Shown here: one piece after another, positions 23,655 through 37,900 of the stretch | Layout: each line of letters opens with the position of its first letter | How positions within the stretch are numbered: position 1 is the stretch's first letter | Source of the DNA: Antedon bifida | Taxonomy: Eukaryota > Echinodermata > Crinoidea > Comatulida > Antedonidae | Assembly: GCA_963402885.1 (NCBI GenBank) | Contig: OY727093.1 | Span: forward strand, 22,381,409 to 22,445,408 | Direction: 5' to 3' | Length of the DNA: 64,000 bases | Position numbers and translations under genes: made by a program | Notes under the pieces: generated by a model | What the model was told of the DNA's origin: nothing | Databases searched by the model: none | What the model saw: the letters and a program-made list of their open reading frames with translations, nothing else

Positions 23655-24862
23655 GGCATAGTTACCGTTAGACATTTTACTGTTGTTAGATAGGTTATTT
23701 TATTAGATGATTATGTTTTAATTATTAATGCTTAATAAAATTGAAACTCAGTAAACTAGAATGAGATGTTTTAAACGCTTTGTGTAATATTCATTAATTA
23801 CTAGTATGTATACATTTATTCGGCTTCGAAAATACAATTAAAATTCAATAAAATTATATGAGATGTGATAACAATGTAACTTAGTATAATGGGCAAAATA
23901 TAACAATAGTGATGTATAAATTAAAGACGTTCAAGATAAAACCCCTGGCTATTTCCCAGAAAAAAAACCAATAAGTTAGGTTACTTTTCGTGTACACTAC
24001 TTATGTAACGCGTTAATTTCTCAAGCACGCGCACTAACCAGACGAATATGCTATAACACATTCAACCAATCAATTGAAGAGGTAAGAATAATTTGGTAAA
24101 GTTGAGATTCCTTGGAACTATCCAAACGGAAATTTGAGTCAAGAGGATAAGACACCACAAGATTCACAAGAAGTTGGCATAGTTACCGTTAGACATTTTA
24201 CTGTTGTTAGATAGGTTATTTTATTAGATGATTATGTTTTAATTATTAATGCTTAATAAAATTGAAACTCAGTAAACTAGAATGAGATGTTTTAAACGCT
24301 TTGTGTAATATTCATTAATTACTAGTATGTATACATTTATTGTACTTCGATTCTTCATAAAATTCTTCACTAGAACAAAAATTGTATAACACACATGAAC
24401 ACCGGTACGCATATATTATTATTAGTAATTTCCGTTCCTAGTTCTGAAAATTTTTAATTCCCTGGGCATGCACAATTTCGTAGTTTTAATATATATTATT
24501 ATTTATTCGGCTTCGAAAATACAATTAAAATTCAATAAAATTATATGAGATGTGATAACAATGTAACTTAGTATAATGGGCAAAATATAACAATAGTGAT
24601 GTATAAATTAAAGACGTTCAAGATAAAACCCCTGGCTATTTCCCAGAAAAAAAACCAATAAGTTAGGTTACTTTTCGTGTACACTACTTATGTAACGCGT
24701 TAATTTCTCAAGCACGCGCACTAACCAGACGAATATGCTATAACACATTCAACCAATCAATTGAAGAGGTAAGAATAATTTGGTAAAGTTGAGATTCCTT
24801 GGAACTATCCAAACGGAAATTTGAGTCAAGAGGATAAGACACCACAAGATTCACAAGAAGTT
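23655..24862. repeat. Tandem duplication, 521 bp and 687 bp units
   Basis: Unit 1 (23,655-24,175) and unit 2 (24,176-24,862) both start GGCATAGTTACCGTTAGAC and end GATTCACAAGAAGTT, and are almost identical. Unit 2 has an extra ~166 bp (about 24,341-24,506). The extra segment is bounded by direct TTTATT copies, so unit 1 probably lost it by deletion between short repeats. The duplication is local and recent. Confidence 0.9.
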
Positions 24863-25131
24863 CAAAAAACCAAACAAGAAAAGGAAAAACAAAAGAAACA
24901 ACAACAAAAAAGTCGACAGTTGAACAAAAAGGAGAAAGAAGCTGCAATAAAACAGTGAAGGGAATGCGACCAATAACAGACTTTGCTACTACAGGAAAAG
25001 CTGATTTAGCCAGTGCAGACGCTGTGGTTGTAGCCAGACAAAACTTTGCAGCTAGTAAAAGAAAGAAACTCACAGAAAGTGGAGAGAAAAATGCAGAAAA
25101 AAAAAGAAAAAAGGTTAGATTCTGTAAATAA
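24838..25131 (+). CDS. Unassigned 98-codon open frame, possible exon or remnant
   Basis: The + frame is open from 24,838 to the TAA at 25,129-25,131, with its first ATG at 24,964 (55 residues from there). The product is Lys/Arg-rich with a segment RPITDFATTGKADL, which resembles a PIP-box-like I-x-D-F core only loosely, and a basic end KKRKKVRFCK. The start of this frame is contained in the preceding tandem duplication. I do not recognise a family. It could be the C-terminal exon of a decayed gene or transposon. The longer - strand frame over the same bases is a shadow of this A-rich sequence. Confidence 0.25.
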   Translation, partial: DTTRFTRSSKNQTRKGKTKETTTKKSTVEQKGERSCNKTVKGMRPITDFATTGKADLASADAVVVARQNFAASKRKKLTESGEKNAEKKRKKVRFCK

Positions 25132-25214
25132 GGTGTAAATTTTTTTTAAATTAACTGTATGAAAAAGAATATTTAAGGTAATAAATATGTGTATAAAATC
25201 AAGATGTAACTAAA

Positions 25215-25620
25215 ACAAGGCCAACAGCCATTAAGTCGCGTGCTACAATGCATAGTGATACCGGACCGACAGACAGACCGACTACGCACGTAATTGTATT
25301 GCCATATGATGATTTATGCCCTGAAATTTATGAGTACCAAATTTTATTTAATTGTGATTCATGGTTGTGAAGATATGATTACAAACGTGATTTCGTTAAA
25401 TCGTGCGTAGACCGCGTAATTTTTTATTGCGCACCGTGAAAACATAACCACATCGATTCCTGGCCATAAGAAATATACTGTGAAAAATTGCTAGATTAAA
25501 CTGATATCAAGATAAGGTCAGAAAGCGATAAAACGCATAGTGATACCGGACCGACCGACAGACAGACCGACAGACCGACCGACATAGTGAACTATAGAGT
25601 CGCGTCCACGCGACTAAAAA
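25215..25620. repeat. Dispersed GACC-rich repeat, copy 2 (internally deleted)
   Basis: Starts AACAAGGCC and AGTCGCGTGCT, jumps from a GACAGACCGAC tract directly to TACGCACGTAATTG, and then follows copy 1 to the GTCGCGTCCACGCGAC hairpin. A ~350-bp internal segment of copy 1 is missing, probably lost between short GAC/CGC-containing repeats. Confidence 0.75.
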
Positions 25621-25984
25621 CGATTTAAAAACGTTTTGAGAAAAAAACAGCATAAGTGACGTAGGCAATTATCGGCCAACATGTTACCTCCTGGAAGCTG
25701 TTGTTAAGCAAATCATGACATATCGAAGTTCATGCTTAAATACGGTACGCCACTTTTCTATTGTACGTACATATCCTTATCTTCTATACTAAAAGTCAGG
25801 TTTCAGGATCCATTCTATTGCCACAATCAGACTGACTTTGTCAGTATTCGATCAATCTCAATATGGTTTGATTCGCATGCATCAGTTATTTAGTATTGTG
25901 TAATGCTTTTAAACAATTGCTTTCAGTATTCGACGGATTGAACATTGTCGATTACCTGCATAGTTGGATTGTTCTTTGATAATA

Positions 25985-28900
25985 ATGGACTGTTGGAAAT
26001 TCGTCTGCATTTTTCTTTCAGCTTTGCTCCATATAAGTAAAGAAGGTAAGGTATATATACTATTGAAGCTTATTTTTTCTTACATAGTTGCTTTTGTTTT
26101 TTCATCTAGGCCTACATACATATTTATTTCATACAATTATAATACTTTTATGTTTAATAAATCCATCCTATGGGTTTGTCCCATTTTATTTTTCTTTGGA
26201 TTTATCTATGCAAACATATTTTCATTTAACAATGCATATTCTCTGTTATACTAATTACTTAGGGCCTACTAACTTGTTAATGTTAACATAATATTTTTCT
26301 CATCCTTTAACATTGATATTTTTGTTCTTTAATGTTTACAAAATTTATTTCTACAGATTATCCTTTTTTGCATCTATAACCTTCAAATTTTCATTTTTTT
26401 TTCTTGTGTAGGTTTATTCCACTTTTTTTTAAACTTATTTTCTTTAAAAAATATTTCCATATATTATTTTGTTTATACATACAATATCATTTAACCACGT
26501 TTATGTTTAATTTTCCATTAAAAATGTTCTTTTTAACAATTTTATCATTTTAAAATTCCACATGCAGTAAGAATGTGCATATTACATATATATACAAACA
26601 TGAAATCAATACACTTCACTTCTTATACATAAACCTTCTTATCCTTCATCATTGTTTTATTATCATCAATCTATAAAAAGCTTTTCACATTTTTATATTC
26701 AAATCATCAAGGTATAATACATATTTACAAAACATACAATATAGTAGCCAAAAAAAAACAAAAAAAAAACATAATAGATTCATCATTCATGGTATCTCAT
26801 TAACATATTCTCTTCCTTAATCTGATTGAGCATATATACCTGCAGATTTACATATTTCTTATCTTTTTTTCAGATTTAAACATTAAAGTAGGAGATTGAT
26901 TTTTTTTATTTTTCTATTAAACTTAATATCTTTACTTTATAAATACAGATTGCTCCTAAAGTGTATAATTTATTTACGTAACTGTTGTCAGTTTCGAATA
27001 AAAGCCTTTTGAAAGAAAAAACAGGAATATGTATGCTTACTGCTCTAATTATTCTGTTTATCTCTTTCCATTGACATTTTACTGTTATGCACTCTACTAA
27101 CATTATGTTTATCATTCTCAATAACATTGCATGTGTCACAATTTGGGGAATTTACAAGTCTCCACTTATGTAATCTTTCGTTTGTTGGCAATAATCTGTG
27201 TAACAATTTAAGCCATTTTTTTTTCTTTAAGACCAGAAACTTTCTTAACCCATATTTTGTTCCATGGCAGATTACCAAATATGGATTCCTACTTAACCCG
27301 TGCCGTTGGTATAATATATTGAGCATCTATTATGAGTCTATATAATTGTCTAGACGTCATATTTAAGGCCTTATTGTTTGTAATAGGTATATCAATTACA
27401 TTAATGTCACATGTTGATTTTAAAATACATTTCCATTCTTTTGGAATGGCTTTCAATATACAAGAATATTCACTGATCCAATTTTGTGTACATCTTAACC
27501 CTCTTTTTATCTCTATCGCAGGCTTAAACATATCATTATTTATTAAATCATTTATTTTTAAAAATCCTGATCTAATCCAGTTACAGTTATATAACGGCTT
27601 CTTTTTAATACATATAAACGCATTACGTCATAATGATTGATTAATAATATCATCATAGCTTATTGGTTCCTTATTTAATCTATTATTACAAGCATTAGCT
27701 ACTGCTATAGAATTAATAACTTGGAGATAAAATGGTGGTACGGATATATTAAACGGAACTTTTGATATATTTGAGGTTAATGATTTTAGGCTTTTTTTTT
27801 CTATATAAAATGTAGGTAAATATTTTCATTTGGCGTCATCGTTTTCATAAAGTAGCCTGTACCATTTAACTTGGAAAGATATTACCCGAGATCTGAAAGC
27901 TACCATTTTTAGACCACCTTGACTGTAATTGGCGCACATGTTTTTTCTTTTTATTTTCTCTTTCTTAGTTTCCCAAATGAATTTAAAAATTAATTTGTCC
28001 ACCTCTTTTATTACTTTTTCTGGTACTAGTAAAATGCTGGAATTGTATATAATTTTTGAGAGCGCTAATAGTAGTTCTTCGAAAAAAAGTGAGGTGTCTT
28101 TTCTCCCATGTTTTTAGGGTATTTTCTAATGCATCAACTTTTTCTTTCCAATTCTTGTGATAACAATATTCCTTATCATGTCCAACATAGATACCTAATA
28201 TCCGAATTGGTGTGGATGTCCAAGAAATGTTACCATGTGTGTCCTTACAGTCTCTTAAACTGCCAAGCCAAAAGCATTTGTTTTATTTTTATTTAATTTT
28301 AATCCAGAAAACTTTCCAAACTTTTCAATAATACTTATGCTGTTATCTATACTATTTATATCCTTTAGAAAAAGCACAGTGTCATCTGCTAGCTGTGCAA
28401 TCTTAATATCTTTAAATATACCATTGCTTGCAGGAACAATCGGGCATTTGACCATATCACATTTTCGTCTTATTTTCGTAGCTAGGACTTCAGCTACTAA
28501 AATAAACAGTAGAGCTACTTTGTAATTAGTGAAAAGTGGAGTTGTGGCTTAGTGTGGAGTGGAGTTGTGGCTTGGTGGTTATGATGCTTGGCTACCACTC
28601 CCAGGGTCCTGGGTTCTAGTCCCGTCAGGATTTTTTCTAAGGACAAAATTACAACTCCACTCCCAAAGACTTGTAATAAGACTTTTTATTTTTTGTTTAT
28701 GTAGAGCATCTTGTGTATATGTTTGTCTAGTGAACCTCTGAGGGTCCTTAATGATCAGCAATTGCTGGATGGATCACCCTCATTAAATATGGTCAAAAAA
28801 AAAAATAAGGATTTGATCAAAGTGATATTGAATGTAAATATACAGACGAAGAAGGTAGAATGCTTTTTCTTAAAGTAAGATATAATGAGAAGGTGTTTAA

Positions 28901-31900
28901 TTTTATTAATGTATATGCACCTAATAATTACAAAGAAAGGGCAAACTTCTTCAAAAAATTAGAAAAAAAAATTGAATTGATGTGTTTTAAAAAAGAAGAA
29001 TATACAATAATTGGAGGTGATATGAATTGCATTTTAGAAAGAAAATTAGATCAAAAAAATAGTGTAAATCAATACGACAAGTCACCATCTGTGTTAAAGA
29101 ATTGCATGACAAAAAATAAATTAATAGATATATGGAGACAATATCACAAAACAAAAACCCAATTTACTTGGAGACGAAAAAAGCACGTACAGGAGGTTAG
29201 ATCTGTGGTGCATCTCAAGTGCCCTTTATAAAAATGGTGATGTGATGTCTACCGACATTAGACCATCAATATGTTCTGACCATCAGGCTATCTCATTAAA
29301 AATATTAAATAATCAACAAAAAGCTGGTTCAGGAATATGGAAAATTAACTGTAGTATTCTTAAACATGAAGAATACAACATAAAAATAAAAAGAATTATT
29401 GAAAATGTAAAAAAAAATGAAAATAATCTTACTCCAGACTTGCTGTGGGAACTACTTAAAATAAAAATAAAAGAATTTTCTGCTAAATTCTGTGCAAGTA
29501 AAAAAAAGAGATGAATGTTAATAAGTTAAACCTAACTAAGGAAGTCAACGTATTAACGAACAAACTTAATATCGCATACGATCAAAATATAGAAGAAAAA
29601 AAAAAAAAAACTAATGACTTAGACAAGATTTATCATTGTGAAGCAAAAGGCGCCATAGTCAGATCAAGAGTTAAATGGTTTGAAACGGGAGAAAGAAATA
29701 ACAATTTTTTTTTAGGATTGGAGAAAAATAATGCAAAAAAAAAACATATTACCATGCTCTTAAAAAGGAATGGAAAACATACTACGGATGTTCACGAGAT
29801 ACTAGAGGAACAAATTAGATTATATGAACATCTGTATTCAAATAAAATTCTAACAGAAAATGAAATAAATAAATATTTACGAAATACTACAGTTAAAAAA
29901 CTATCGGAAAAAGATAAAATAGAATGTGAGGGAATATTAACAGAAGGAGAACTAACAAAAGCAATATCTAACATGAAGTTGAATAAAAGTCCGGGTTCTG
30001 ATGGGCTAAGTGTCGAATTCTATCGTCATTTTTGGGAATATCTAAAAGATATTTTGTGTAATTCTTTAAATTACAGTTACAACAATAATAGTTTAAGTAA
30101 CTCACAGAGGTTAGGTGTAATAAATCTTTTACTTAAGAGTGGAAAGAGAGAGTGTCTCGAAAACTGGAGACCAATTACATTGCTAAATGTAGATTACAAA
30201 ATAATGGCACATGCTCTTTCAAACAGACTAAAAAAAGTATTAGGGTCTATTATCAGTAATGATCTAAAAGGATATACTAATGGGAGATTTGGAGGAGAAA
30301 ATGTTAGACTAGTTGAAGATGTGTTGTCTTATACGAAAGAAAAGCAAATACCAGGAGCCATGATTTTTCTTGACTTTGCTAAAGCATTCGACTCAATAGA
30401 TAGAAAACTAATGTTAAATGTTTTAAGAAAATTTGGTTTTGGTTTATCTTTTGTACATTGGATAAATGTAATATACACATGCACTAGATGTATGGTTAAA
30501 AATAACGGATGGGTTTCAAACAGTTTTAATATGGAATGTGGAGTACGTCAAGGTTGCCCATTGTCTGCACTATTATTTACTGTTGTAGTCGAGGTAATGG
30601 CAATAAATATAAGAAATAATCCATTGTGTAAGGAAATTGAATTACCTGAGAATAAAGATATTGATAATATTGTGAAAATAGCTCAGCTCGCTGATGACAC
30701 TGTGATTTTTACAACAGGTGAAAATAGCTTAAAATATTTTTTCACTGAAATCAATGCAATTTGTAATATTTCAGGGTTGAAGCTAAATAAAGGAAAATGT
30801 AAAGGAACCTGGATTGGATCAATTCAGAATAACCTAGCAACCCCTTGTGGTATCACTTGGACGAAAGAGCCAGTGAAATTCCTCGGAATTTATGTAGGCT
30901 ATAAAAAAGGTATTTGTGAAAAAAAAACTGGGATGATAAAATTATGGATTTAGAACATACTTTAAGGCTATGGGAAAAACGACACCTTACCTTCTTTGGA
31001 AAAATGATAATAATTAAAAGTCTAGCAATTTCAAAATTAATATACAATGCTAGTATTATCAATGTACCAAAACATATATTTTTAATGGTAGAGAAGTTAT
31101 TGTATAGATTCCTATGGGGAAATAAAAAAGAAAAGATTAAGAGGAAAACACTTATAAATAAAATAGAAGAAGGAGGGGTTAATATGATTGATTTTTATGT
31201 AGTTGTGAACTCGTTAAAGCTAAACTGGGTTAAGAGACTACTTAGCCCAGACCCAGGCAAGCGGAAAGTCTTTATACTTCAAAGATTGGTTAAAGTCGGG
31301 CTATAAAACAATTGGTGACATTTTGGTCAATAACACAATTGTAAGTCTTAGAGATTTAATTCCCACGTTATTAGTAAAGCATAATGGGATAATAGAATAC
31401 TTCAATCTCATGAATGCTATTCCTATTGAATGGAAGAAAGTATTGGCACGACATAGAATAGAGAAAGAACAAGTTACTGTTGATATTAAAAATGAATTAT
31501 TCAAATCAAATGTTAAAACAGGTTTTTATGATAAGTTTTTAATTGAATTAAAGACAGTGCCAATCTCCCAAGTAAAATGGGAAACAGAGTTTTTAAATAA
31601 GACTATGGTATGGAACAAAATATGGAATAATAAAGTCAAAGATATGAAACATATGGTAAAAGTTGCGCAATTCAATTTTAAACTTTTACATCGCATACCT
31701 GTTTGTAATAAAAGATTACATATTTGGAAATTGTCTAAAACTAATATTTGCGATAGATGTAAGAATGTGATAGAAAACGAAGAACATAGGCCTATGTTAC
31801 TTAAGTGTAAAGTGATTAAGCCAGTTTGGAGGAAATTCAATAATCTTATTGTTGAATGCTTTCCTAATGAAACGCCAATACATTGGTTTGATATAGTTAC

Positions 31901-34900
31901 TGGTTCCAAAGATAAACTTGTAAATGAACTAACATCTATCTTTACGTTTTGTATCTACAAATCCCGCATAAGGCTTTGTTTATTAGATAACATGATGGGT
32001 AACGAATCAAAAAGTATCTTGAATATGTTTAAGTTTGAATTAAAAAATCTTATAGAAAATGATTACGCATGTAATCAGTATAAAGCAGTTATAAAATGGA
32101 ATGATGTTAAAATTAAATTATTAGAATTCATAAAATAAGAAAAATATAAAACTAGTACAAGCTGTAGTGTATATATTATATAAACATTCATATAATGGAA
32201 AATCAAAACTGTACTAGTAGTTAATATAAAGTTATGTAAGAATGTAATAAACCAATTGAATTAAGTTTAGGCAGAACACATAATTGTAACACATCTGCTA
32301 TGATAATATTCTATATATGAAATAATGCTAAACATAAGGTCATACCTATAATAAAGCAATACATTATAAAACTAACAAACACCTAGGCCTATACTAAAAC
32401 TAATACATGATAGAAATAAATGTATTAGGGTAAAACATAGACTGAAACACACGGTCAAACATATAAGTAAACAAACAATGTAAATGGCCAACATAGTAAG
32501 AACAGAACTTTAACGTTTAGAAATAGTGGAATGAAACAAATGTTATACAAGGCCAAAACATAAAAAGTAGCATATAATGTGTTTATAATAACTATGTTAA
32601 ACTGATTCGTAAATGTAAATAGGTTTATTAATGTGTGTATGGGTGTATATATTTGTAATGAATGTAATATAAGGTCAAAAGAAATAAAGAAACAAATTGT
32701 ACTACTGATTTAAGATATAATAAAAGAAACAGCTACTTTTTAATACATTTCTTAATATAAAGTAAATTTAAATGATAAATAGTCGTACTTTTACTATAAC
32801 TTGCAATAAACATAAAATGTACGTTTTTAAAGCATACTTTTACTCCATCGATTTTATGTACATGTATAGATATAGTGCCTTTTTAGCTACTATATTGAAT
32901 TTTATTGTTTTATATTTTTATAAAAATGTATGTATGTTATATAATATATATTTGTAAAAGGAATGAATAAATGTGGGTGACCCTCACGAGAGAGAGAGAA
33001 AAAAAAAGCTAATAATACAAATCACTTTTTATCTATTAATAAAGAGAGGATTACATTTTAACCATATTGTACAAAATGCTTTTTGTTTCTTGTAATAAGT
33101 GCTCATCGAGACTCATTTAAATGAAAATATACCCGATAATGGTCTGGCAGTACCAAATTACAATTAAATCTATTACGAGGAGATTCGTAGTGGAAAAACT
33201 TCGAGAAGTGGTTGTATGTGTATATTGTGAAAGACAAACGTAAAGAGACTAATAACAAAATTCAAGAAAGTAAAATTAAATTAAGGAAACAAATTTTTTA
33301 AGTTTTAAATAAAATAAACCACAAGAGGCATGGAAAGCACTTAAGAATCTAACACAATATGAGGTAAAGACAAATGTAGCAGATAAGACTATAGGCCCGT
33401 ATTCATGAAAGGGGACTCACTTTAGTCCTGGATTATCTCTGGATTTAGTCCTGGACTATCTCGAAATGGTATTCATGAATACCGGCCATAGAGTTCACAA
33501 ATGAGTTAAATGAATGTTATTGTCGTTACGAAAGGCATAACTTTAGCATTGAAATGACCAATATTGAAGCTGAAGCAAATAGAATGTGATGATATAATTG
33601 TAGACAAAGCTGATGTCAAGAAACTCTTCTGTAAGGTTAAATCAAATAAAGCTGCTGGTCCCGACATGATCTGTAACAGAGTAATTAAATTCTGTGCTGA
33701 TCAACTAGCCCCGGTATTTACCACGATTTTTCAGACATCGATCAACACACAGTTATGGAAAAGAGCTCACGTTATCCCTGTACCGAATAGTAAGACTATC
33801 AGTAACCTAAATGATTATAGATCGGTGAGGAATGAATGTTTATTATTTTATTTAATTATTTATTTTAATGTAAACTGGCCAGAAACTATGGCATGGTTTA
33901 CTGTCGATTAAGATTATTGTTGAATTAAGATAGCCAAATGTCGCTGATAACAAATCCAATATCTTGATGAACCGTGTTGTGCTTGTAGATTTCAATAGCT
34001 TCCCTGGTTCGTCTGGAATGCCAAGAAGGAACGGTAGCAATTAGTTCAGCATCTTTCCAATTAACTCGGTGTTGTTGTTTGTGAGAATGTATAACTATTG
34101 ATGAATTGTCTTGCTCTCCTCTTCTGGCATGGCCTTGATGTTCTTTGAGCCTGGATTGAAGGTCACGTCTAGCTTCCCCAATGTATACCTCTCCACATTC
34201 ACATGAAGTACAGTATACAGGTTGGTTGTGTTTAGATGGTTTGTCCTTGTGTGTTTGAAGACACTGTGACAACTTGTTGACTGCACTATAAAATACTTTT
34301 ATGTCGGCGTTTTGTAGTACTCGCTGGATGCTGTCCAAAACAATGGTAAACATACAGATTTTCTGAACTCTGCAGGATCGCTGTTGTCCTTCCTGTTGTA
34401 ACCCTTAAGTTCCAATGCTTTGTTGACATGTTGTATTTCTTCTTCTCTCAACATTAAAAAAAACAATTAAAGGAAATAATATTTAATTTTAGGCATCATC
34501 CTGAATACAGTAATATTAAGTGATAAGTTATTAGTAGGGTGACCGAATTTGTATCTATATATACATTTACGTAAGGACAATATCCATAATACTTTACACT
34601 AATTATTTTAATAATAATAATAATAATAATAATATAACAATAATAATAATAACAATAATAATAATAACAATAATAATAATAATGATATCAATAATAAGAT
34701 TTAAACAGTTTTAGTCGGTTTTACTCTTGATTTCAGAGATTAAACGATTTAGATCAAGTTCATTTGAAAAAAAGAATGACATTACTGTTGGCTTATAAAC
34801 TGAAACTGAAACTAAATCTCTACTTTCAGAGTCCTGCAATAATGATCTTGGAATTGAGGATGGTAGAATTCCTAATAGTCAAATGACGGCATCAAGTTTC

Positions 34901-37900
34901 TACATTAGCAGTCAACATATGTATCCGTATAATGGAAGACTTCACGCAAGTAATTTTTGGTCACCTGCAACAAAAGATAGCGCTGAATGGATCCAAGTTG
35001 ATCTTGGTAGCCTATCACAAGTATCTCAAGTGGCTACTCAAGGAGCAGGAGGATATAATGGAAACAGAGTAAAGGAGTACAAAGTAAAATACAGCACTGA
35101 TGGCAATAACTTTATTGAAATAACGGCTATAGGTGGCGGAGTAAGTATTTTAGGCATAAAATGTGTTATTATTAAATATTTGGCAAATAGGCCAAGAAGA
35201 AACTATAAGCGAATGACACAGAAGTTTTAATTGAACAATTATATTTAAGAAAAACTGAACAATAAACGGGACATCAAATTGAAAAGCAGTAAGTCATGTC
35301 ATATTATATAACTTGGATTATCTCGAGCAGGTATTTCTTAATATGATGAGATTAAACAATATCGAATTAATCATAATATTGTTTAACACTGCTATGCAGT
35401 TTAATTGTTGAAGTAATGAATTTCAAATTCTTGTAACAAAATTAAATCTAATATAGTAGTTAAACAACGAGAGCTGCCATCAGATTTCCTGTCTGTTGGC
35501 TCAACACGAAACATCAAAAGTAAAGTAGGGTACTACTCCTATGTATACTACTAGATACAGTGTATTGGCCGTCATACAAGAATTTAGATAGAATTTGAAC
35601 CAAAGACCCTTGCATCGATAAGCAAGTATGTCAACCACCATTTTGCAGTTTTAATAAAGTTATTAACTTCTGTAATAAATCAACAAAAATAATTATTTCA
35701 CTTATAAAATACAAAAGAAACAGTTTAACAAAAAAAAAGATTGTATGACAGTTAGGTATTTTGCTTTAAATTACATTTTGTTCAGGGAATTTTTTTCGAT
35801 TCAGTTTTTTGTCAAAGTGAATAACCATTATGTGGCATTAAATGGCATATTCAGCAAGAAAAATTAAAAAATTACTTTTTAGGGGGATAATATATCCATA
35901 TATTTAAATAAAATGATTTTTCAAATTTTAGAGGTTTCCAGGAAATACTGATAGAGATGGTGTTGTGACCAATTCTTTTTCTTCTCCTGTATATGCTCAA
36001 TATATTCGTATTTATCCATATGATTGGAGTAATTGGCCAAGTTTGAGAATGGAACTTTACGGCTGTGCAGGTAAATAGTTAACATTTTGATTTAAATTAT
36101 ATTGTCAAATCTGGAAAATTTTAAATAAACTGTTGTTAGGCCTACAGTTTCTAAAAAACATCAGTACCTGATGTTAATTTTGTTTCTACAAAAATGGTCT
36201 TATTGCCATAGCTGTAATTTGATTTTCACAACTTCTTCCTTCAAATCAACTATAATTAACTTAAAAAATTAAAATTTATGTCATAAACAATTCACATCAC
36301 ATATCATTGAAAATTTTATATTGTATTTTGCGTTTCGTTTTACCAAACTCCATTTCCAGTAAATATGGCTTTTGGTAATTTATTCTACTAATCAACAATT
36401 TCGAACCTCTATTTTGTTTTACTTAATATAAAAAATCACATATTGGGCGAAATCCACTAGCTTGTGTTGAACAGTTAACATCTGTGTATTTATATTTATA
36501 CATACGGTACATATGACCCACATATACGCCACTACCCCTACACAACATACAATTGCAATTATTCTTTTTGTGTGATAATTGGTATTTTTTTATTCCAGTT
36601 ATGGACGCTGATATGGATGCGGGTGCAAATGTCGAAGATTCGCCATCACATTATGGAGTTTTAGATGAAGTGAAGACAGATTTATTGGTAAACACTACTG
36701 GATTGATATCCGGAACAGGCTTTAACGTTACCCTTAAAGCTGAAAATATGCAGGTATTTGATCAGAAAAGAATATGAATAAGCATTACGGACAGAAGTAA
36801 TCTCGGATAAGTGGTATTCCACGAACTCCATAATCGTAAACGTCGCGTTGTGATATTCATGAATTATCAGCGTAATGAAGTAATTTGATTGGTCAGTTTT
36901 AACGATCGTATCGAAATCAATTATTGTAATCGTTGAATTGCTAGCGTATTATTTTTCTCCTCTAAAATCGTTGAATCTAGTTAATTTTACGCAATTCAAC
37001 CTCGACTAGAAAACAGGCTTTAGTGAGCGACGCAAGTGCACACTTTAGTACATATCATTTAGTGACACTGACTTTATTCACTATTTTGCTGTTATCGATT
37101 ATTTTCTAACTAATTAGGCGATCTAAGATCATCTATTTTTATTGCCTACATCTTTCTTTCTTTCTCCTGTACAGATTGTGTGTCGGTTATCTAAAAAATC
37201 ATTTCTCTCATATAGACCATATAACACCTAAATAAATTCCTGTGATTTGATTGGACGAATGTGAGTCACATGGCGTGCAATAGTACGCACTATTAAACGA
37301 TCGTTTAATAGTACTTTTTTGTGTACGAAAACAAAATATTTTCGCATTTGGAAAATATTTTGTTTTATACTATTGCTTTTGAAATATAACAGCGCCACCT
37401 AATTTGTACTTTCGTCGCGATTTTAATGTTATGACTGGTTTATCGCGATGGTTGTACATTTCTGGAGCGATATATGTACTAATTTAGATCAAAAAGGCAT
37501 TTAAATTAGCTTTAGATCGTTTGTAGGAGTTTGATTAATTAATGGGAACATCTTTACAAGACGTGGAATCGGGGGTTAACATAATTAGCATGAGTTCCAG
37601 TTGTCTGTCTGTTTTCTTATAATGTTTATATGAGGGCCCGTTGATTGTCAGCATATGTTGTTTAAGGTCACCCTCACTAAATAAGGTTTAATAAAAATAA
37701 AATAAAATAATATTATTAAAAACCAAATGTTATTGTTTTAATTAATGTGAATCAAATGTAGGCCTTGGCTAGTGCTACATTTTATTTAATTCAAATGAAA
37801 TGAATCTATTTAGATGTTATTTTAAACAAACAATTTTATAATGGCATTTGGTGAATGATGAAAGGTTAAATATCAACTCGGCTTTGCCTCGTTGACAACC

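Noticed and set aside
24738-25073. 111-codon - strand open frame with hydrophobic residues
   Set aside because: It is the complement of an A-rich, Lys-rich + frame. The + frame gives the more protein-like composition, and there is no splice or domain support on the - strand.
25964-26254. 96-codon frame read as one small protein
   Set aside because: Only the first 61 nt from the ATG at 25,985 look coding (a signal peptide). A GTAAGG donor follows and the rest reads as hydrophobic T-rich intron.
31526-31909. 127-codon - strand frame
   Set aside because: It lies antisense to the zinc-finger-like tail of the + strand LINE and has no domain of its own.
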